NCBI GenBank assembly: GCA_963920575.1
Contig: OY986964.1
Span: forward strand, 35,764,527 to 35,828,526
Direction of reading: 5' to 3'
DNA from: Narthecium ossifragum
Taxonomy: Eukaryota > Streptophyta > Magnoliopsida > Dioscoreales > Nartheciaceae
DNA length: 64,000 bases
Within the stretch, counting starts at the first letter, position 1. Each line of letters starts with the position of its first letter. Under the pieces are notes generated by a model. It had not been told where the DNA came from, ran no database searches, and saw only the letters and a program-made list of their open reading frames with translations. This document shows positions 33,521 to 47,700 of the stretch, piece after piece. The translations under genes were made by a program, and so were the position numbers.

Positions 33521-34257
33521 CTGGGTTTCATACACCACTTGTATACCTGTAATTCTACAAAGATCACACCATGGGCTCTTAACAGCCGTGTGAAGCACTT
33601 GTAAAGAAGAACAATCCCTTCAACGGCTACGTGGAAATGATCTTTACAAACTTTGATGTCTTTAGTTTTACAAGTAGCCGTTATGTGAACGTTAACCTCT
33701 TCGGCAATCGCGCTTAGAGCCAAACGTTACCTATATTTTATTCAGACGTTGCCAAATCAACCATATATTCTCTCTTTTGGATGATGTGGCATGCCGTGAT
33801 AGGTCGAAATTAAGGACTATGGACCCCAAAAGATCGACGTGGCATGACATGTCATCACACCTATGTAGACGTGGGTGTCCACTCTCTTGTTAATTTAGAA
33901 TAAAGAGGTTTTAGAATATAGTAAATAAAGCGACCAAACGGTCCCAGCCTGCACCAGACAGCCGTTGTCCAAATAGCGTTGGAATTTTTTTTTAAATGAC
34001 TTCGAGAAAAGCCAACGTGCCACCCAACGGTCGAATCCTTCACGGGAGGATCTATTATGCTGCTGCCCCTACGTGCGCATGCCAAGCATCCACCGCAAAC
34101 TTGCTTCGTTATTAGGACTGGGAACAAATCTCGAGGCACAAGGACGGTGGAGGATACTTCAGCGCACGTAGCGTGCAGAAAGACCGGTTGCAACCTAGAA
34201 ATCCCTTGATCTATTAAAAATTCACGATTGAAACCCTAGGTTCGAAAATTTTCCTCC
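33521..34257. other. Intergenic DNA between RIBA and the AGP gene
   Basis: Contains unassigned sequence 33521-33860 (possibly more of the LINE-tail insertion) and the upstream region of the AGP gene. The minus-strand frames here have no motifs. Confidence 0.4.
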
Positions 34258-34264
34258 TATAAAA
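34258..34264 (+). promoter_or_regulatory. TATA box of the AGP gene
   Basis: TATAAAA lies 63-69 bp upstream of the ATG at 34327. A CT microsatellite (about 34300-34322) fills the leader between them. Confidence 0.7.
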
Positions 34265-34326
34265 CCCTCGACCTCCAACGGAACCCCAACCAAATCCAAG
34301 CTCTCTCTCTCTCTCTCTGCTCTCTA

Positions 34327-34623
34327 ATGGCGATTCATACCTCTCAAATTGCGATCCTATCTCTGGTGGTGGCGCTACTCGCTGTGAGCTCCCTCGCGCT
34401 GGGGCCCGTCCCGGCACCGGCTCACGCACCGAAGCACTCCCACTCGCCGCCCCCGGGGTCCTCCGCCAGCCCACCGATGTCGGCTCCGCCGCCGTCGATC
34501 TCAATGCCGCCCTCCTCCTATGGCCCCGCAGCCGCCCCGCAGGTTTCCGGAACCGGTGCCCTCGCCCCCGTCGCGGCCGTTGGTTTCGCCGCCGCCGCTC
34601 TCGCTGTTGCATTCGCGTTCTAG
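34327..34623 (+). CDS. Short classical arabinogalactan protein
   Basis: Single exon, 98 residues. Residues 1-25 are a signal peptide (hydrophobic SLVVALLAVSSLALG). The mature part, about 26-75, is rich in Pro, Ala, Ser and Thr, with AP, SP and PPP motifs (GPVPAPAHAPKHS, SPPPGSSASPP, SAPPPS) that are hydroxylation and arabinogalactan sites. The C-terminal tail (GALAPVAAVGFAAAALAVAF) is a hydrophobic GPI-anchor signal. This makes it a cell-surface proteoglycan of the plasma membrane and wall. The TATA box and CT-rich leader support a real, probably well-expressed gene. The GC-rich third positions contrast with the AT-rich flanks. The minus-strand frame overlapping it is a shadow. Confidence 0.88.
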   Translation: MAIHTSQIAILSLVVALLAVSSLALGPVPAPAHAPKHSHSPPPGSSASPPMSAPPPSISMPPSSYGPAAAPQVSGTGALAPVAAVGFAAAALAVAFAF

Positions 34624-36102
34624 ACTGACCACCCAGGATCTGGCTGTTGGATCTTGAATTCTTGATGGGCCAATAGGCAGGCCTTTTCCATCTTTTCATA
34701 CTTCCTTTTTTTTCCCTCCCTATATCTATTATTGATATTTTCATACAGCTATTAGGCATTCACCTTTGTTATTATTTTATTTTATTTTATTTTAATGAGA
34801 CTTTATTGTACTCATCCGATTTATTAGTGCTGTTCTTTTATTCTTTTTGAAATCTTCTACTCTTCCATAATCTCTCGTTTTCCTCTCTCTCTTGACTGTG
34901 GGATCTATTTTGGCATATGAGAAGGATGATTAATTACTATCTTAAAGCCTTCTACGGGTTCAGAGAATCAGACATGATACATTCCTCAAATTCTTTGAGA
35001 ATCTTGGCCTAGATTTGGGACCACATTCAAATGTGGAAAAGATACTGTAGGTCCCAGTACCCAGGACATCATATCCTAAAGTCTAAACCCCAGTATTAGA
35101 TCTGGATGCTAATAATATCTCAAACTCCCAAACTTCAATTTTGTAGCACTGCATGATAAATCCAACCCATTGGACCCATTACCCATCCAATGGAGATATG
35201 CGATCCGAACTCAACTAACAGTATTCTCGGTTGCGGGTCCCTCCTAACATCAAAACTATATACCCATAATGATCCGACCCGAATCCGCATGGGCAAGGCT
35301 CCCGCCTCCCGGCGTGCCGCACGTGACTCCTGGCCAGCAAGCAATGGCTACTGTGCACACACTGTTCCTGTCCGTACGAAACGGACTCTCTTTTAAAGCA
35401 CCCCATAGCGGGGGGGTTCTCGCTCGCAGGGGACAGCGTGCGCCGCGCGGGCCTCTTCCGTCGGCTCTTACCTAAGCTCGCCACGTGCCATCGACCCTTC
35501 ACCCCGCTTCCCACGCCGACTCGTACTCATTTGAGCCGACCCGGAGTCGTGAGTCTCGTGACGATGTGGGTGGGAGCTTTAATAATTAGGAAGTACAGGG
35601 GTCTTTTTGGATACTTGTGTCAAAGAACTTTCCCACGCCGACTCGGACTCATTAATGCTTGTGGAGTTAACTTTTAAGGTCGTTTAGTTCAATGAAAGGA
35701 TAAGTTTTTATAATAAATAAAATAAAATTTAAATAAACATTAAAAATAATTATATAAAATTTAAAATTTAACATTTAAATATACAGCATAAGTGGGGGGT
35801 GATTAATGAAGAAAAAATGATTATGAGTAATTAATAATTAATGAAAAAGTTGATGATGTTATCTGTCAAGTGACAGGAGCCCCACTAGTTATATATGTTC
35901 ATTCTCATCTCAATCCAAACCGACTTTTACTTTGGGTATCTGCAGACCCACCGCCGCTATTTGGTTGCTTTCTCCCGATTCCACCAGAGTTAACTCGGCA
36001 GTCGTAACCCACCAAACTCCTACTAATTGAAACAAACGGTCTCAAGTCTCAAGAACCCCTCTTCTTTCAAGAATCCTAGAATTCTTGGGCGGTTTCTCCA
36101 AG
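34624..36102. other. Intergenic: AGP 3' flank, MITE-like repeat, helicase promoter
   Basis: T-rich AGP 3' UTR to about 34860, then a GC-rich patch (35250-35520) with no motif-bearing frame. A repeat copy at about 35680-35905 shares GTTGATG, GACAGGAGCCCCACTAGT and TATATAT with the repeat at 2.1-2.6 kb and ends just before the helicase leader. CCCACGCCGACTCG occurs twice (about 35511 and 35631). Confidence 0.45.
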
Positions 36103-39100
36103 ATGCGGGTGCCTGCGGCGGGGTCGGCGCGGCCCGAACATCGGCGTGAGCGACCACCCCACTTCACTCTCGAGCTCCGCCGCTCCCCCACCACCGGTAC
36201 AACCTCCGCCGCTGCCGTCGCCGCTAGCTCGAGACGGTCCCCTTTCCCTTTCTCCTACGGGGATCTTCACACCGTAATCGACAGGTGCCCGCAGTTGCCG
36301 TTTAGACACGTCGTCCATCCTACCGGCCCAGTCGCCGCCACACTTCTTTACTTTCGCCCCCTCGATGCCCTCGGCGCATCCGAATTCTTCTGGCTCTGCC
36401 GCCTTTCCGGCGATCAATCGTTCACTCCCCACCTCTACCCTTCACCCCCCGACGTCGAGCGCCGCCTCCGAAGGATCTTCTCTATTTACATCGATAGCCT
36501 CCTCGAGGGGGAGCTTGCCCGCCGGTTCAAATGCCGCATCCAGGACACCATACTTGAAGCTAAGAAGCTTGCCAAGGAGCTCCAAAAGCCACGCCGCGTC
36601 CCGGCCTTCGAGGAGATTAATGGGAAGCTGCAACAGCTCGAGGCTGATATCCAGCTTATGGCGCGCAAGCTCGAGGAGTTCAAGGCCGCCATTAGGTGCC
36701 TTGTGGCTTCCGTGAGGGGGGAAAGGAAGCCGGCTTCTGGGGTAGAGAATGGAGAGGTCGACCTGTTTAGGCTCGGAGATGAGATGGATTGGAACCGGGT
36801 TGCTTGCATTGTGGAACGGGAGTGCAGGAGGTTGGAAGATGGATTGCCGATATATGCAGCAAGGAGGACAATTCTGAACCTCATGTCTTCCAATCAGGTA
36901 TAGGTTGAATCTGAAACTGATGGTAAAGTTGTTAAATTTAGTATGGTTTCATGACGCCCGAGTGAACTTTATGTCTGAGATGGAATTATGTGCTGCCGCA
37001 ATCGTCTATTGTGGATAATTGTTTGAGCTAATGTATCCTTTCTATGCAGCTGTCTTATTGGTATGTAGTTTGCCTGTACTGTTGTACCTGGTCACAGGTT
37101 TTAATTATTGATTTTAGCCTTAGCGTCTTTACTTTTGCATTACTTAAAATTGAACTCAATGCTTTTGTTGTAGTCTTCCCAAACAGAGGTATTTTTTGTG
37201 CTTATTGTATGTTATGTAGTTTTAGCTACCAGGCCATCAATCCGAAATGTTTTTTGTCTAACGGGGTTCAACTAATATCGACCAATTGCTCCTTGGGTTG
37301 CTTCTAAGTCTTTGCTTTTAATTATGGATATTTCTTTTTTGTAAATGTAGCAGAAGGACAGTACCAAACTTTTCAGCGTGATAAGACATGGAGTTTGAAT
37401 ACGGCTATTATGCCACTCATAAATAATTTTATACCTCAATATACTCTCAGATTTCTGGTTCGAAACATTTTTCTCGAGTTCATTTTTGTTTTTGAGATGT
37501 TGAATAATGATATGTGGAGATTTAACCCTAGACCAATCATGATTCGAGATATGCTAAGCATGCTGTTGTTATTTGTACCTATTTTGTCAATCATACCTTT
37601 TCATTTTCTGTCTCTATTATTGTAATTTCTGGAGAATGTGGAAAATTTCATAGTGAACAATAACATATTTAGAATGCAGGAATGCAGGCAATAAGCTTGT
37701 GGAGTCTTGCTTGTTTTAGTGTGTAGATTTAAGCTGATAAAATTAATGTCATATTGTGTGGAAATCAAAGATTTAAAATCCTTGGATGAGCTTGGCTTGA
37801 GTACAGATGCTAGATTTGGTAGATTTAAGTGAACAAATTAATGATATTTTTGCCACTTCCTCTCATGGAAATCTTGGTACATATACGCGTAGAGTTTGAT
37901 TACAAATGTCAACATGGAGGTTCTTGAGAGATCTTGATGGGTCCGTTATTTGGAAGACAAGAAAGGGAGAGGAACGAAAAATGATTGTTGGGGTAGAAGA
38001 TGGATTAAAATGATTCCCGAAACAAGCTAAGATGATGAACGAACCCATTTTGATTGTTTTTGACCGTTTCAGAAGGAGTCATGTAAAAAGTCAAACCAAT
38101 CCGTGGACCCATTGGGCCCATTTCGGACGAGTTCCAGCTAAAGCAAACAGAAATGGATCCATAAAGTCTGAAATCAGACAAAAAGTGCTGCTTTGAGTTC
38201 TGGTCATGGATTCAGACTTGTTGGCCAAATTGTGCTGTTGTGATTGAGATTTCAGACCTCTAGTCATATTGAACAGATAAAATGGATTTCTAGTGGCATG
38301 TTTGATAGTGTTCAAACAGTTAGAATGGATTTCTAGTTTCATGTTGGATAGAGTTCTCTGTAGTATGCATCGATGATTCATGGTTTTAGGGGTTCAGCTT
38401 GAGGATTCAGCATCGTCTTCAAACTCCCATTGATGCGCAGCTATCTCAGTATTCCTGTAGTAGACATATGGTGCTCAAATTGTCGACCAGTTCACGTTTG
38501 TGGTTTTGGAATGTGCACTTACTCATTCACATTTGGCATGAGGTTTTTATTGACCCGGTTTAGTTGCTGGATAGATCAATACTAGACTAAGGCACAATTG
38601 TTATGGCAATACCACTATTAGTAAGAATGTTATGATTGTTCTACTTTTGGCGTTTGGTTGGAAAACAGAGATATCGGGCAGTGATTACTTTGAATAAAGA
38701 AAATGGCGTTTGGTTGTACAATGTGAAATAATGTTTAGAAAGTTCATATTCATGTCAGAATTCCAAGATTACCCTTTGGTATGTTGTTAAATACATTTAT
38801 GTACTTACCCTTTGGCTGTTTCAATGGTGGAGAGCGGAGGTTGTTAGAAATTGTTATTGGAAGCCAAGGTTGTAGATGAGTCCAGCAAGAAGACAGTTTG
38901 TCATTTAGAAATGGATAGTTGGTATCGTTTGCTGTGAATGTAATCGATGGAAGGACATGCATAGCACTTAACCATCTTAAGGGTATGTTTGGTTGGGTGC
39001 ATCGGGGGTGTTTTTGCACCACCCGACATAGCCAAAAGCAGCATGGGGTGCATCGACTGATGCACCCTCTCCGCCTTTTGCATTAATTATGGTGCATCAG

Positions 39101-41558
39101 CTCATTCACCCTACCAAAGCAAGCACTTGATCGCATTTATTGCTGTGCAAACCAAACAACCATCTAAGGGGGAGGATGGAATGGTAATCCGAATTTTATC
39201 TACATTTTAGGCTGTTGACCAAGATAGCTATCTAGGTTTTTTATCTGAGTTTGGTAAATAGCATTTGGTTGCACTTCTAGGATAAGAAGGGTCTAAATAC
39301 TTGGATTACCCACCTTATCTAGCAACCAAACGGTTGGATATGGTCTATTTGTTTCATGGGGTTATCTAGGTTTTTGTCGCAGTTTAATAAATAACATTTG
39401 GTTGCACTTCTAGGATAAGGAGGGTTTAAATACTTGGATTACCCACCTTATCTAGCAACCAAGCGGTTGGATAAGGTCTATTTGTTTCATGGAGTTATCT
39501 AGGTTTTTGTCGGAGTTTAATAAATAACATTTGGTTGCACTTCTAGGATAAGGAGGGTTTAAATCTTTGGATAACCCACCTTATCCAGCAACCAAATGGT
39601 TGGATAAGTTCTATTTCTTTCATGGACTTCTCTAGTTGCTCTTGCCCATAGTTGAACTATGTACTCATAGCCTATCACATGATTACTAAGTTTTTGTTTT
39701 TGTACTCATAGCCTGTCATATGATTACTACTTAGTTGAGACCAAAAATTGATGTTGCCTATACATATACTTTTTCAACAAGCTATTAATCTAACTAATTA
39801 GGACTATTTATGAAGCATGCTTTAATTACAGCCTATAATTTTTACAAAGTTGCTTTGGAACCATTAAGCTCTTTGAACATGGCCGTGAAGAATTTATGGT
39901 AATTAAATATAAAAAACACGTGTTGCATCGGAGTCAACAATTTCCATGCTCTTTTAGAGACACTTTCCTTTTTTTAAATCATGGTTTTCGAACTTGGGAA
40001 TTCAAGTCAAAACTCACTTCAGCTGAATCGGATCAATCATAGCAGATCCGGTATTGAATTTCGAAAAGATTTGGTTGGATCTGATCAGTCCTACTTGAGT
40101 TCTTATAATGCTCTCAAGTTTCGACCCGATTGCTTGAATAGCCAAGAATTTAGCATCATCTGCCTAGTGTTGGTACCTATCATGCACGATACTTGGGGAG
40201 TATTAGGGATGACAATGGGGCAGGTTGAGAGGTTTTTGCAAACCTAGCCCAGCTCCATTAAGAGAAAATCCCTCCCAAATCCGGCACATATAACATTATA
40301 AGGCAAAATTTTTGCCTCATCCCTGCCCCATTTCAGAGTACTCCACATTGCCCCGCTTTGTAATGCCCTATTGAAAGACAAAATTGTCAAGTCTGTAACC
40401 GATGGATTGTCCAAAATTTGGATTAAAGTGCAAAAGTGATCCTAACTTCACTTTGAGATTATGGGCGTGGACGGTAAATTGCCGATTGTGAGTGTCCCAA
40501 TAGAGAATAAATACGTTAGGGAAAAAATCTTGTAATTGTCTATATATATAAAAAGTTTTATGGACACATATTTTATGTATGTGTGTGTATATGTATGTAT
40601 GTGTTTATGCATGTATATAAGGCGCGTTTGTTTCGCGAGATTAGGATCGAGATAGGAGGACTACTCCCACTCACCTATCTAATCCCACGTTTGGTGCACG
40701 CTTTGAAGATGGGAGAAGAAATCCCATTAGGATTTTATTTCCGACATGCATGGGATTAAATAATCCCAGGGGTGGGGGGGGGTGTGTTCTCCTGGGTACG
40801 TGAAAGATTGGACATGTATGCAAATGTCTAGATTACCCTCCATAACTAGCTAATTATGTTGTGTACAAGAATGCAAAATTGTCTTTTGACATCTTCTTTA
40901 TAACTTTCATCAAATTCTATGTCATTTAATGCCATCTTAATTTGATGGTTACCAAACACATGATAAGAAGCTTATGTGGGAGATTATAACCCCCCTTATC
41001 CCATCCCGCGAAACAAACACACCTTGTATGAAGTGTTAGTAGGGAGCGTCGGAGATGGGTTTTCCTAATTCTATTAGTGCCCCATCCCTGTAATGCGTGG
41101 GGAGGGATGGTGACTGGTTATCCTAATTCTTTTAGGGGTTGTTTAGTTGGCGTGAATCATGGTGCATCGCGCGCGCGATGCACCATGAGTGCCCGATTCC
41201 GTGTTTGCTTCGCCTTGTGCATATGTTGATGCATGCACCACATGATGCAAAAAGCAGCTAATACCGTGCATCACATGAAATGGCCAAAATAGCTGTTTCA
41301 CATGATGTACCCTTCTGTGATGCATCTGTTGTGTACCCTTGGATATATTAAAATATATCCAATAAAGTTATGTGAACATTGTTTTAAGTTCAATAAAGTC
41401 ATTATATTATGACACATATATTCAATAAAGTTATGTGAACATTAAATATATATATATGTGTGTCTAACTTTATTGTGTCATTACGTGAACATTAAAATTA
41501 CGTGAATATTAAAAATAAACATTAAAATATATATTAGATATGCAAATGTGAACATTGA

Positions 41559-41593
<35 letters not shown>

Positions 41594-41676
41594 ACTTTAT
41601 CGTGTCATTATGTGAACATTTAAATTTAACGTTTAATGTGTAGTATATATATCTCACTCTCGCAAACTATGTGAAC

Positions 41677-41734
<58 letters not shown>

Positions 41735-44700
41735 AGAGATCATGGTGCATCGGCTGATCCAAAAGACCAACCAAACATCAACGATGCATGTATCCAATCA
41801 CTGGAGCAACCAAACGAGTGCATCTACTGCCCGATACATGTACCACGTGATGCATACAACCCACGATCCCATTGAATTAGCGGTTCTACCAACCAAACAA
41901 CCCCTTAGCGTCCCATCCCTGTAATGGGTTTATCCTGTAGACCTATCTCCATCTTGCAAGCCCAATATATCCCACTTTACCCAACCCATATAAAGCGGGT
42001 CGAATGGGTTCCCCGTTTACCTGCCTCATTGCCATCCTTTATGAGTATCCAATTATTGTAGAAATTTAATTGGAAAGATCTAGTACATCCTTATTTCAGA
42101 GTTTATTACATGAGATATTGTTTTGGGCTTAAAATCTCCTTGCCAAAGTTAATTTTCCTTATGCTTTTCATTCTTTTGTAGATAGTAGACACGATTAAAA
42201 TACGATATCCTATTTTGCGTTGATGTCATTCTTCTCTAATCTTCTGACATGTATGTCACCAAAGAACTCCACCATTTATCTAAGTTAAATTTTGACTTAT
42301 TCTTCATATTAGGAATTCCAGTTCCAATATGTCTTGCCTATAGGCTTTGTTTTTGCTTTCTTTTGCACTATATCTTCACCTGAAGTAGCTTCTTGCTATT
42401 GTTCTTGTGTATGTGGTTACTGATATTGGTACAAAATATACTGTGTTGCTTCTATTCTCATGAAGAGATACTATATCTAATGAAGAGTGGTACCTAATAA
42501 AAAGCCATTTTATTAATATGGTTTATGAATGGATATTTGATTGGGTTAAATCATGGAGGTTGGTAGGGTTTTTAATGGATGGGGTAGAGGATGGTTCTAA
42601 TTGTAACCTATATTGACACTTGGACTTGTCCAATAGGTTCTTGTATATTGTTGTCAAAGGCTTGCTTTAAGAGGCATTTGAATGCTTTTTTTTATTTGTT
42701 TCTTTAACATTTATGAATTGCACGTACAATGTTAATGTGTATCTCAAATACATATTTTACAGTCAGAGTGTAGGTGGTAACAGTTTCAATGCATGGTATT
42801 TTTTATTTAAAGATGTAGATAGTTCTATGTCTGCCCTTTGGCTCAAGATGCCTGCTATGGCATCCGCTTAGCAGATGCTGCCTTGGAGGCCCCTGGTGAC
42901 CACAGATTATTTTCGAGGCTTTTAAACCATACCTTCTATGGAAATTTCGACTTTCATCAACTGCCATATCTTACTCCTTTGGATCCATTTCGTGTGCTTT
43001 TCAAATAGCTTTGCTGTTTAGATATTCCCTTATGCTGTACACATACTGTCTTTAACTTTTAGCTAAAAGTCTGTAGCATTTTACTTTTCTGGAACTTTAG
43101 TTACAGATTTTGAACACAATTGTCTGTGGAGAGATGACCTTCTCTAACCTTTCGTCTTATAGGTAGTGGTCTTGATTGGAGAGACTGGATCAGGGAAAAG
43201 TACACAAGTAGTTCAATTTCTTGCTGATTCAGGTTTAGCTTCCGACAGATCAATCGTTTGCACTCAGCCTCGCAAAATTGCTGCTATTTCTTTAGCACGA
43301 AGAGTGGATGAAGAAACTAATGGATGTTATACAGAAAAATCTGTCACTTGTAATTCTACTTTTGCATCTGCCCAAGGATTTGGCTCTGGACTGATATTTA
43401 TGACAGATCATTGCCTTCTGCAGCATTGCTTGACCAACAACACTTTGTTCGGTATTTCATGTATCGTTGTAGATGAAGCTCATGAAAGAAGCTTGAACAC
43501 AGATCTTCTTTTGGCATTTCTGAAAAAGATACTAACTGAGAGACATGATTTAAGAGTCATAATCATGTCCGCAACAGCTGATGCAAGTAAGCTCTCAGAA
43601 TACTTTTGCGGCTGTCCCGCCTTGTATGTTAAGGGAAGAAATTTTCCTGTTGAAATCAAGTATGTCCCTGATGTGTCTGCCGAGGCTTCTTTTCCCACTA
43701 TTCCACAACGTATACCTGGTAATTTGGATTCTTATGTCTACAATGTTATTAAGATCGTCAGTGTGATCCACAAGACAGAGGAAGATGGTGCCATTCTTGC
43801 ATTTTTAACTTCACAAATGGAAGTGGAGTGGGCTTGTGAGAATTTTACAGATCCATCTGCAGAGGTGTTGCCAATGCATGGAAAACTTTCATGGGAGGAA
43901 CAAAGTCGTGTCTTCCGAACTTTCCCTGGAAAGAGAAAGGTTATCTTTTCTACAAATGTGGCAGAGACTTCCCTTACTATTAAAGTTGTCAAATTTGTGG
44001 TCGATTCTGGTAAGGTCAAGGACAGCATGTTTGATCCTAGCAGTGGCATGAACATTCTGAAAGTTGGCATGATCAGTCAAAGTTCTGCTAATCAAAGAGC
44101 TGGACGGGCAGGTCGAACAGAACCAGGCAAGTGTTTTAGGCTGTACTCTGAATCTGATTTCCAATCAATGAAGACGCACCAGGAGCCTGAAATCCATAAA
44201 GTTCATCTTGGTGTTGCTGTTTTAAGGATTCTTGCTTCCGGCATTATGAATATGCAGGACTTTGAGTTTGTAGATTCTCCAAGCCCGGAGGCAATCGAAA
44301 AAGCTCTGAAGAATCTGATTCATCTGAGTGCCATTGTTCACAGAAACAATGTATTTGAGTTGACTGATACTGGTCGCAACTTGGTAAAATTGGGTATTGA
44401 ACCACGGCTTGGGAAGATTATTCTTGATTGCTTGGTGTTGGGTCTGCGAAAAGAGGGCCTAGTTCTTGCTGCTGTAATGGCAAATGGCAGTAGCATATTT
44501 TGTAGAGTTGGTAGTGATGTGGAGAAGCTTAAAGCAGACTGCCTTAAGGTGCCATTTTGTCATCGTGACGGGGACCTGTTCACACTGCTCTCTGTTTACA
44601 AGCAATGGGAGGCTGAGCATGAAAGTAAAAATAAGTGGTGTTGGCAGAATAGCATTAACGCAAAGTCAATGAGAAGATGTCAGGAGACTGTGACTGAATT

Positions 44701-47700
44701 GGAGAGCTGTCTTCTTCATGATCTCAATGTTGCCATTCCAAAGCAATGGTCCTGGAATCCTTATAAACCCACTGTTCATGACCAGTCCTTGAAGAAGGTT
44801 ATACTCTCATCACTTGCGGAAAACATAGCCATGTATTCTGGACATGATAGATTTGGTTATGAAGTGGCTTTGACAGGGCAGCGTTTGCAACTTCATCCTT
44901 CATGCTCACTGCAAGTGTTTGATGAGAAGCCAAGTTGGGTAGTTTTCAGTGAGATTCTTTCCACATCCAAACAGTACCTTGTATGTGTCACTGCTTTTGA
45001 CCATGAGCTCTTGTATAAGATTGAGCCTCCTTTATTTGATGTTTCACAGCTGGAGAGCAATAAGATGCATATGAATGTGATAACTGGAATAGGAGGTAAG
45101 CTTGCTAGAAGGCTTTGCGGTAGACAGAATTGTAACCTTCAATACATCGTCAAATGTACCCGAGAAGCGTGCAGTGATGATCGCATAGATATTGATGTAG
45201 ACTTTAACAAAAGGGAGATTCATTTGATTGCTTCAAAAATAGATTTGGAGAAGGTTTATGGCATTGTTAGTGAAGCTGTGAGGTGTGAAGCCAAGTGGTT
45301 AAGGGATGAATGTACTGAGAAGTACTTATATCATGGAGGACCTGGAATATCTTCCCCTGTTGCTCTGTTTGGTTCTGGTGCTGAAATTAAGCATATAGAG
45401 CTCGAAAAGCGATATTTAGATGTTGACGTGTCTCATCCAAATGCAAATAATTTAAATGACAAGGAAGTTCTGAGTAGAATAGATCAATATGCGCCTGGAA
45501 TTGCGAATTACTGCAAGCTTTCGGGGAGTGTGCAAGATGTTGCAGATTCTAATAAGTGGGGCAAGATAACGTATCTCTGTCATGAGGCTGCACAAAATGC
45601 TGTAGCGAAGCTGAATGAGGTAGATATACGTGGTTCTTTGCTGATAGTTCACCCTGTGAGGACAGATGACCATAGAAGGTTACCGTTTTCTGCAGTGAGG
45701 GGCAAGGTCACTTGGCCACGTAGGCTTTCGAAGAGAGTTGCCCTTGTTAAATGTGATTTGGAAGATGCTGATGTTATTGCGAGTGACTGTTCTGGATTGG
45801 TAATTGGAAATAGGTACATTAATTGTCGAGTAAGCACAAAGAACAGGGATCGCGTCCTTGTAAGAGGTCTTCCAAAAGATACTACAGAACCAGATCTATA
45901 CCGCGCTTTACTAAGTGCAACAAAGAGGAGAATACTTGGCATTGAGATGTTGAGAGAAAAAGATGCAGTGAAACATCCCCCTAGTCTGGCTTGCACAGAA
46001 GCTCTTTCTAAAGAAATTGCTCCTTTTATGCCTAGCAAACATCTTCAGAGCAATAATTTCTGGGTTGAAGTGTTCAACCCTGAGCCGGAGGATCATTGGA
46101 TGAAAGCTATGATTACATTTGATGGAGGACTTCATCTGGAGGCAGCAAAGGCTTTGGATCATATTCAGGGGAAAGTCCTCCCTGGCTGTCTTCCGTGGCA
46201 AAAGATGCATTGCCAGCATGTGTTTCACACCTCTGTATGTTGTCCACCTCGTGCCTACTCTGTTTTAAGGAAACAATTGGATTCTCTGCTTGAAGACTTC
46301 AAGCTGCATAACGGTAAGCTTGTTAAAATTCTCTCTCTGATAATTTGCATTGGATTTTGTTATGCAACTCATGATAGCAGTTCTCTGGTTATGATTTCTT
46401 GTTTGCTCTTGGCCATTTGAAGTGATAAGTTTTGAATTTGGAATGAGATTAGCTGCTTTGAGTCATTTTTGTAGTTCTAGAAATTTTTTGATTAACTGGA
46501 GTTCTTGAATTTGTTTTCTCAATGATATGTTGGCGAGTGAAGTTGTCAAATATCCATTTCCTATAATTTCCTCACGCCATGCCTCAGAATTGATGTGACT
46601 GAACTGGAGCCTAGTTACTTCAAAATAAGATACTCGACTTCTTCTATATATATTTTTAGATCTTGTCAGTGAGTTGCATTTTGACATTGTATACCTGGAA
46701 ATATTTAGAAGCTGAGAAGAGCATCGGGGGGCATTAGAAGTATGTCAGGTACCGTAACTTTTAAGGAATGTATTGAAATTCAGCATCCTCATACCTATTT
46801 TCCAATCCCTGTATGTAGTGGGAGGGAATGTGCTGCTCTGTTTTGCTGGATATGGATCTAACATTGATGCTTCCATATGAATAAACAATTAGTATTATAA
46901 GCAGCTTTATGTTCAGAAAGTGTGCATGTCCCTACTCGATTGATCTGTTAATGCCATTGGCAAATCTCCGAATTTTCACCTGCATAAGTGAAGATGCTTT
47001 AGATGGCTAAAGCATTATATCTTTGCTCACTTGCATGTGCTAGGTGGTCGCAACAACATATTTTGCTGTTGGCTTGTACTTAGTTCTATAAATTATGACA
47101 ACACAAGGGTCTGCTGCTGAATGGATTCTTTACGCAATTAGCAATCTTAGTTGTTTATCAACTTACTGTACCGCAATATCATAATGTGCAGGTGTTGCTC
47201 ACAAAATTGAGAGTAACAATAATGGCTCCATTCGAGTGAGGATTTTTGCTAATGGAACTAGAACAGCAGCTGAATTGAGGAAACCTCTGGAGCAGTTACT
47301 GAAAGGCAGGACGCTGAACAATCCAAGCCTCACTCCTATCATGCTTGAGCTGCTTTTCTCCCATGAAGGCAAGGCACTCAAGACAGCTCTAGAATGGGAA
47401 ACTGGAACATATATCCTGTTTGACAGACGGAACCTGACTGTCAAATTGTTTGGCCCTCCAAATGAGGTGGCTCTAGCTGAGGAGAAGTTAGTGGAGGCAT
47501 TGATCTCCCATCATGAAAACAAGCCATTGGAGATCCATCTACGAGGTCGCAACCTCCCATTAAACCTAATGAAGGAGGTAGTTCAAAGATTCGGGGCAGA
47601 CTTGCAAGGTCTAAAGGAAATGGTTTCAGGAGCCGAAGTAGTTCTCAACACTCGGTGCCATGTTCTTTATGTTCGAGGAAACAAGGAACAGAAACAGAAG

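Larger units (their letters stand above)
40204..42040. mobile_element. hAT-like element interrupted by other MITEs, helicase intron 1
   Basis: The left end TAGGGATGACAATGGGGCAGG-type sequence and the inverted right end AAAGGATGGCAATGAGGCAG match over about 20 bp. Flanks GGGAGTAT (40196-40203) and ATGAGTAT (42041-42048) match at 6 of 8. Inside lie the elements at 40621-41024 and 41135-41904, so the original element was only a few hundred bp. Confidence 0.65.

Noticed and set aside
34214..34759. 181-codon minus-strand frame over the AGP gene
   Set aside because: Arg-rich antisense of a Pro/Ala-rich exon; the plus-strand protein has signal peptide and GPI signal.
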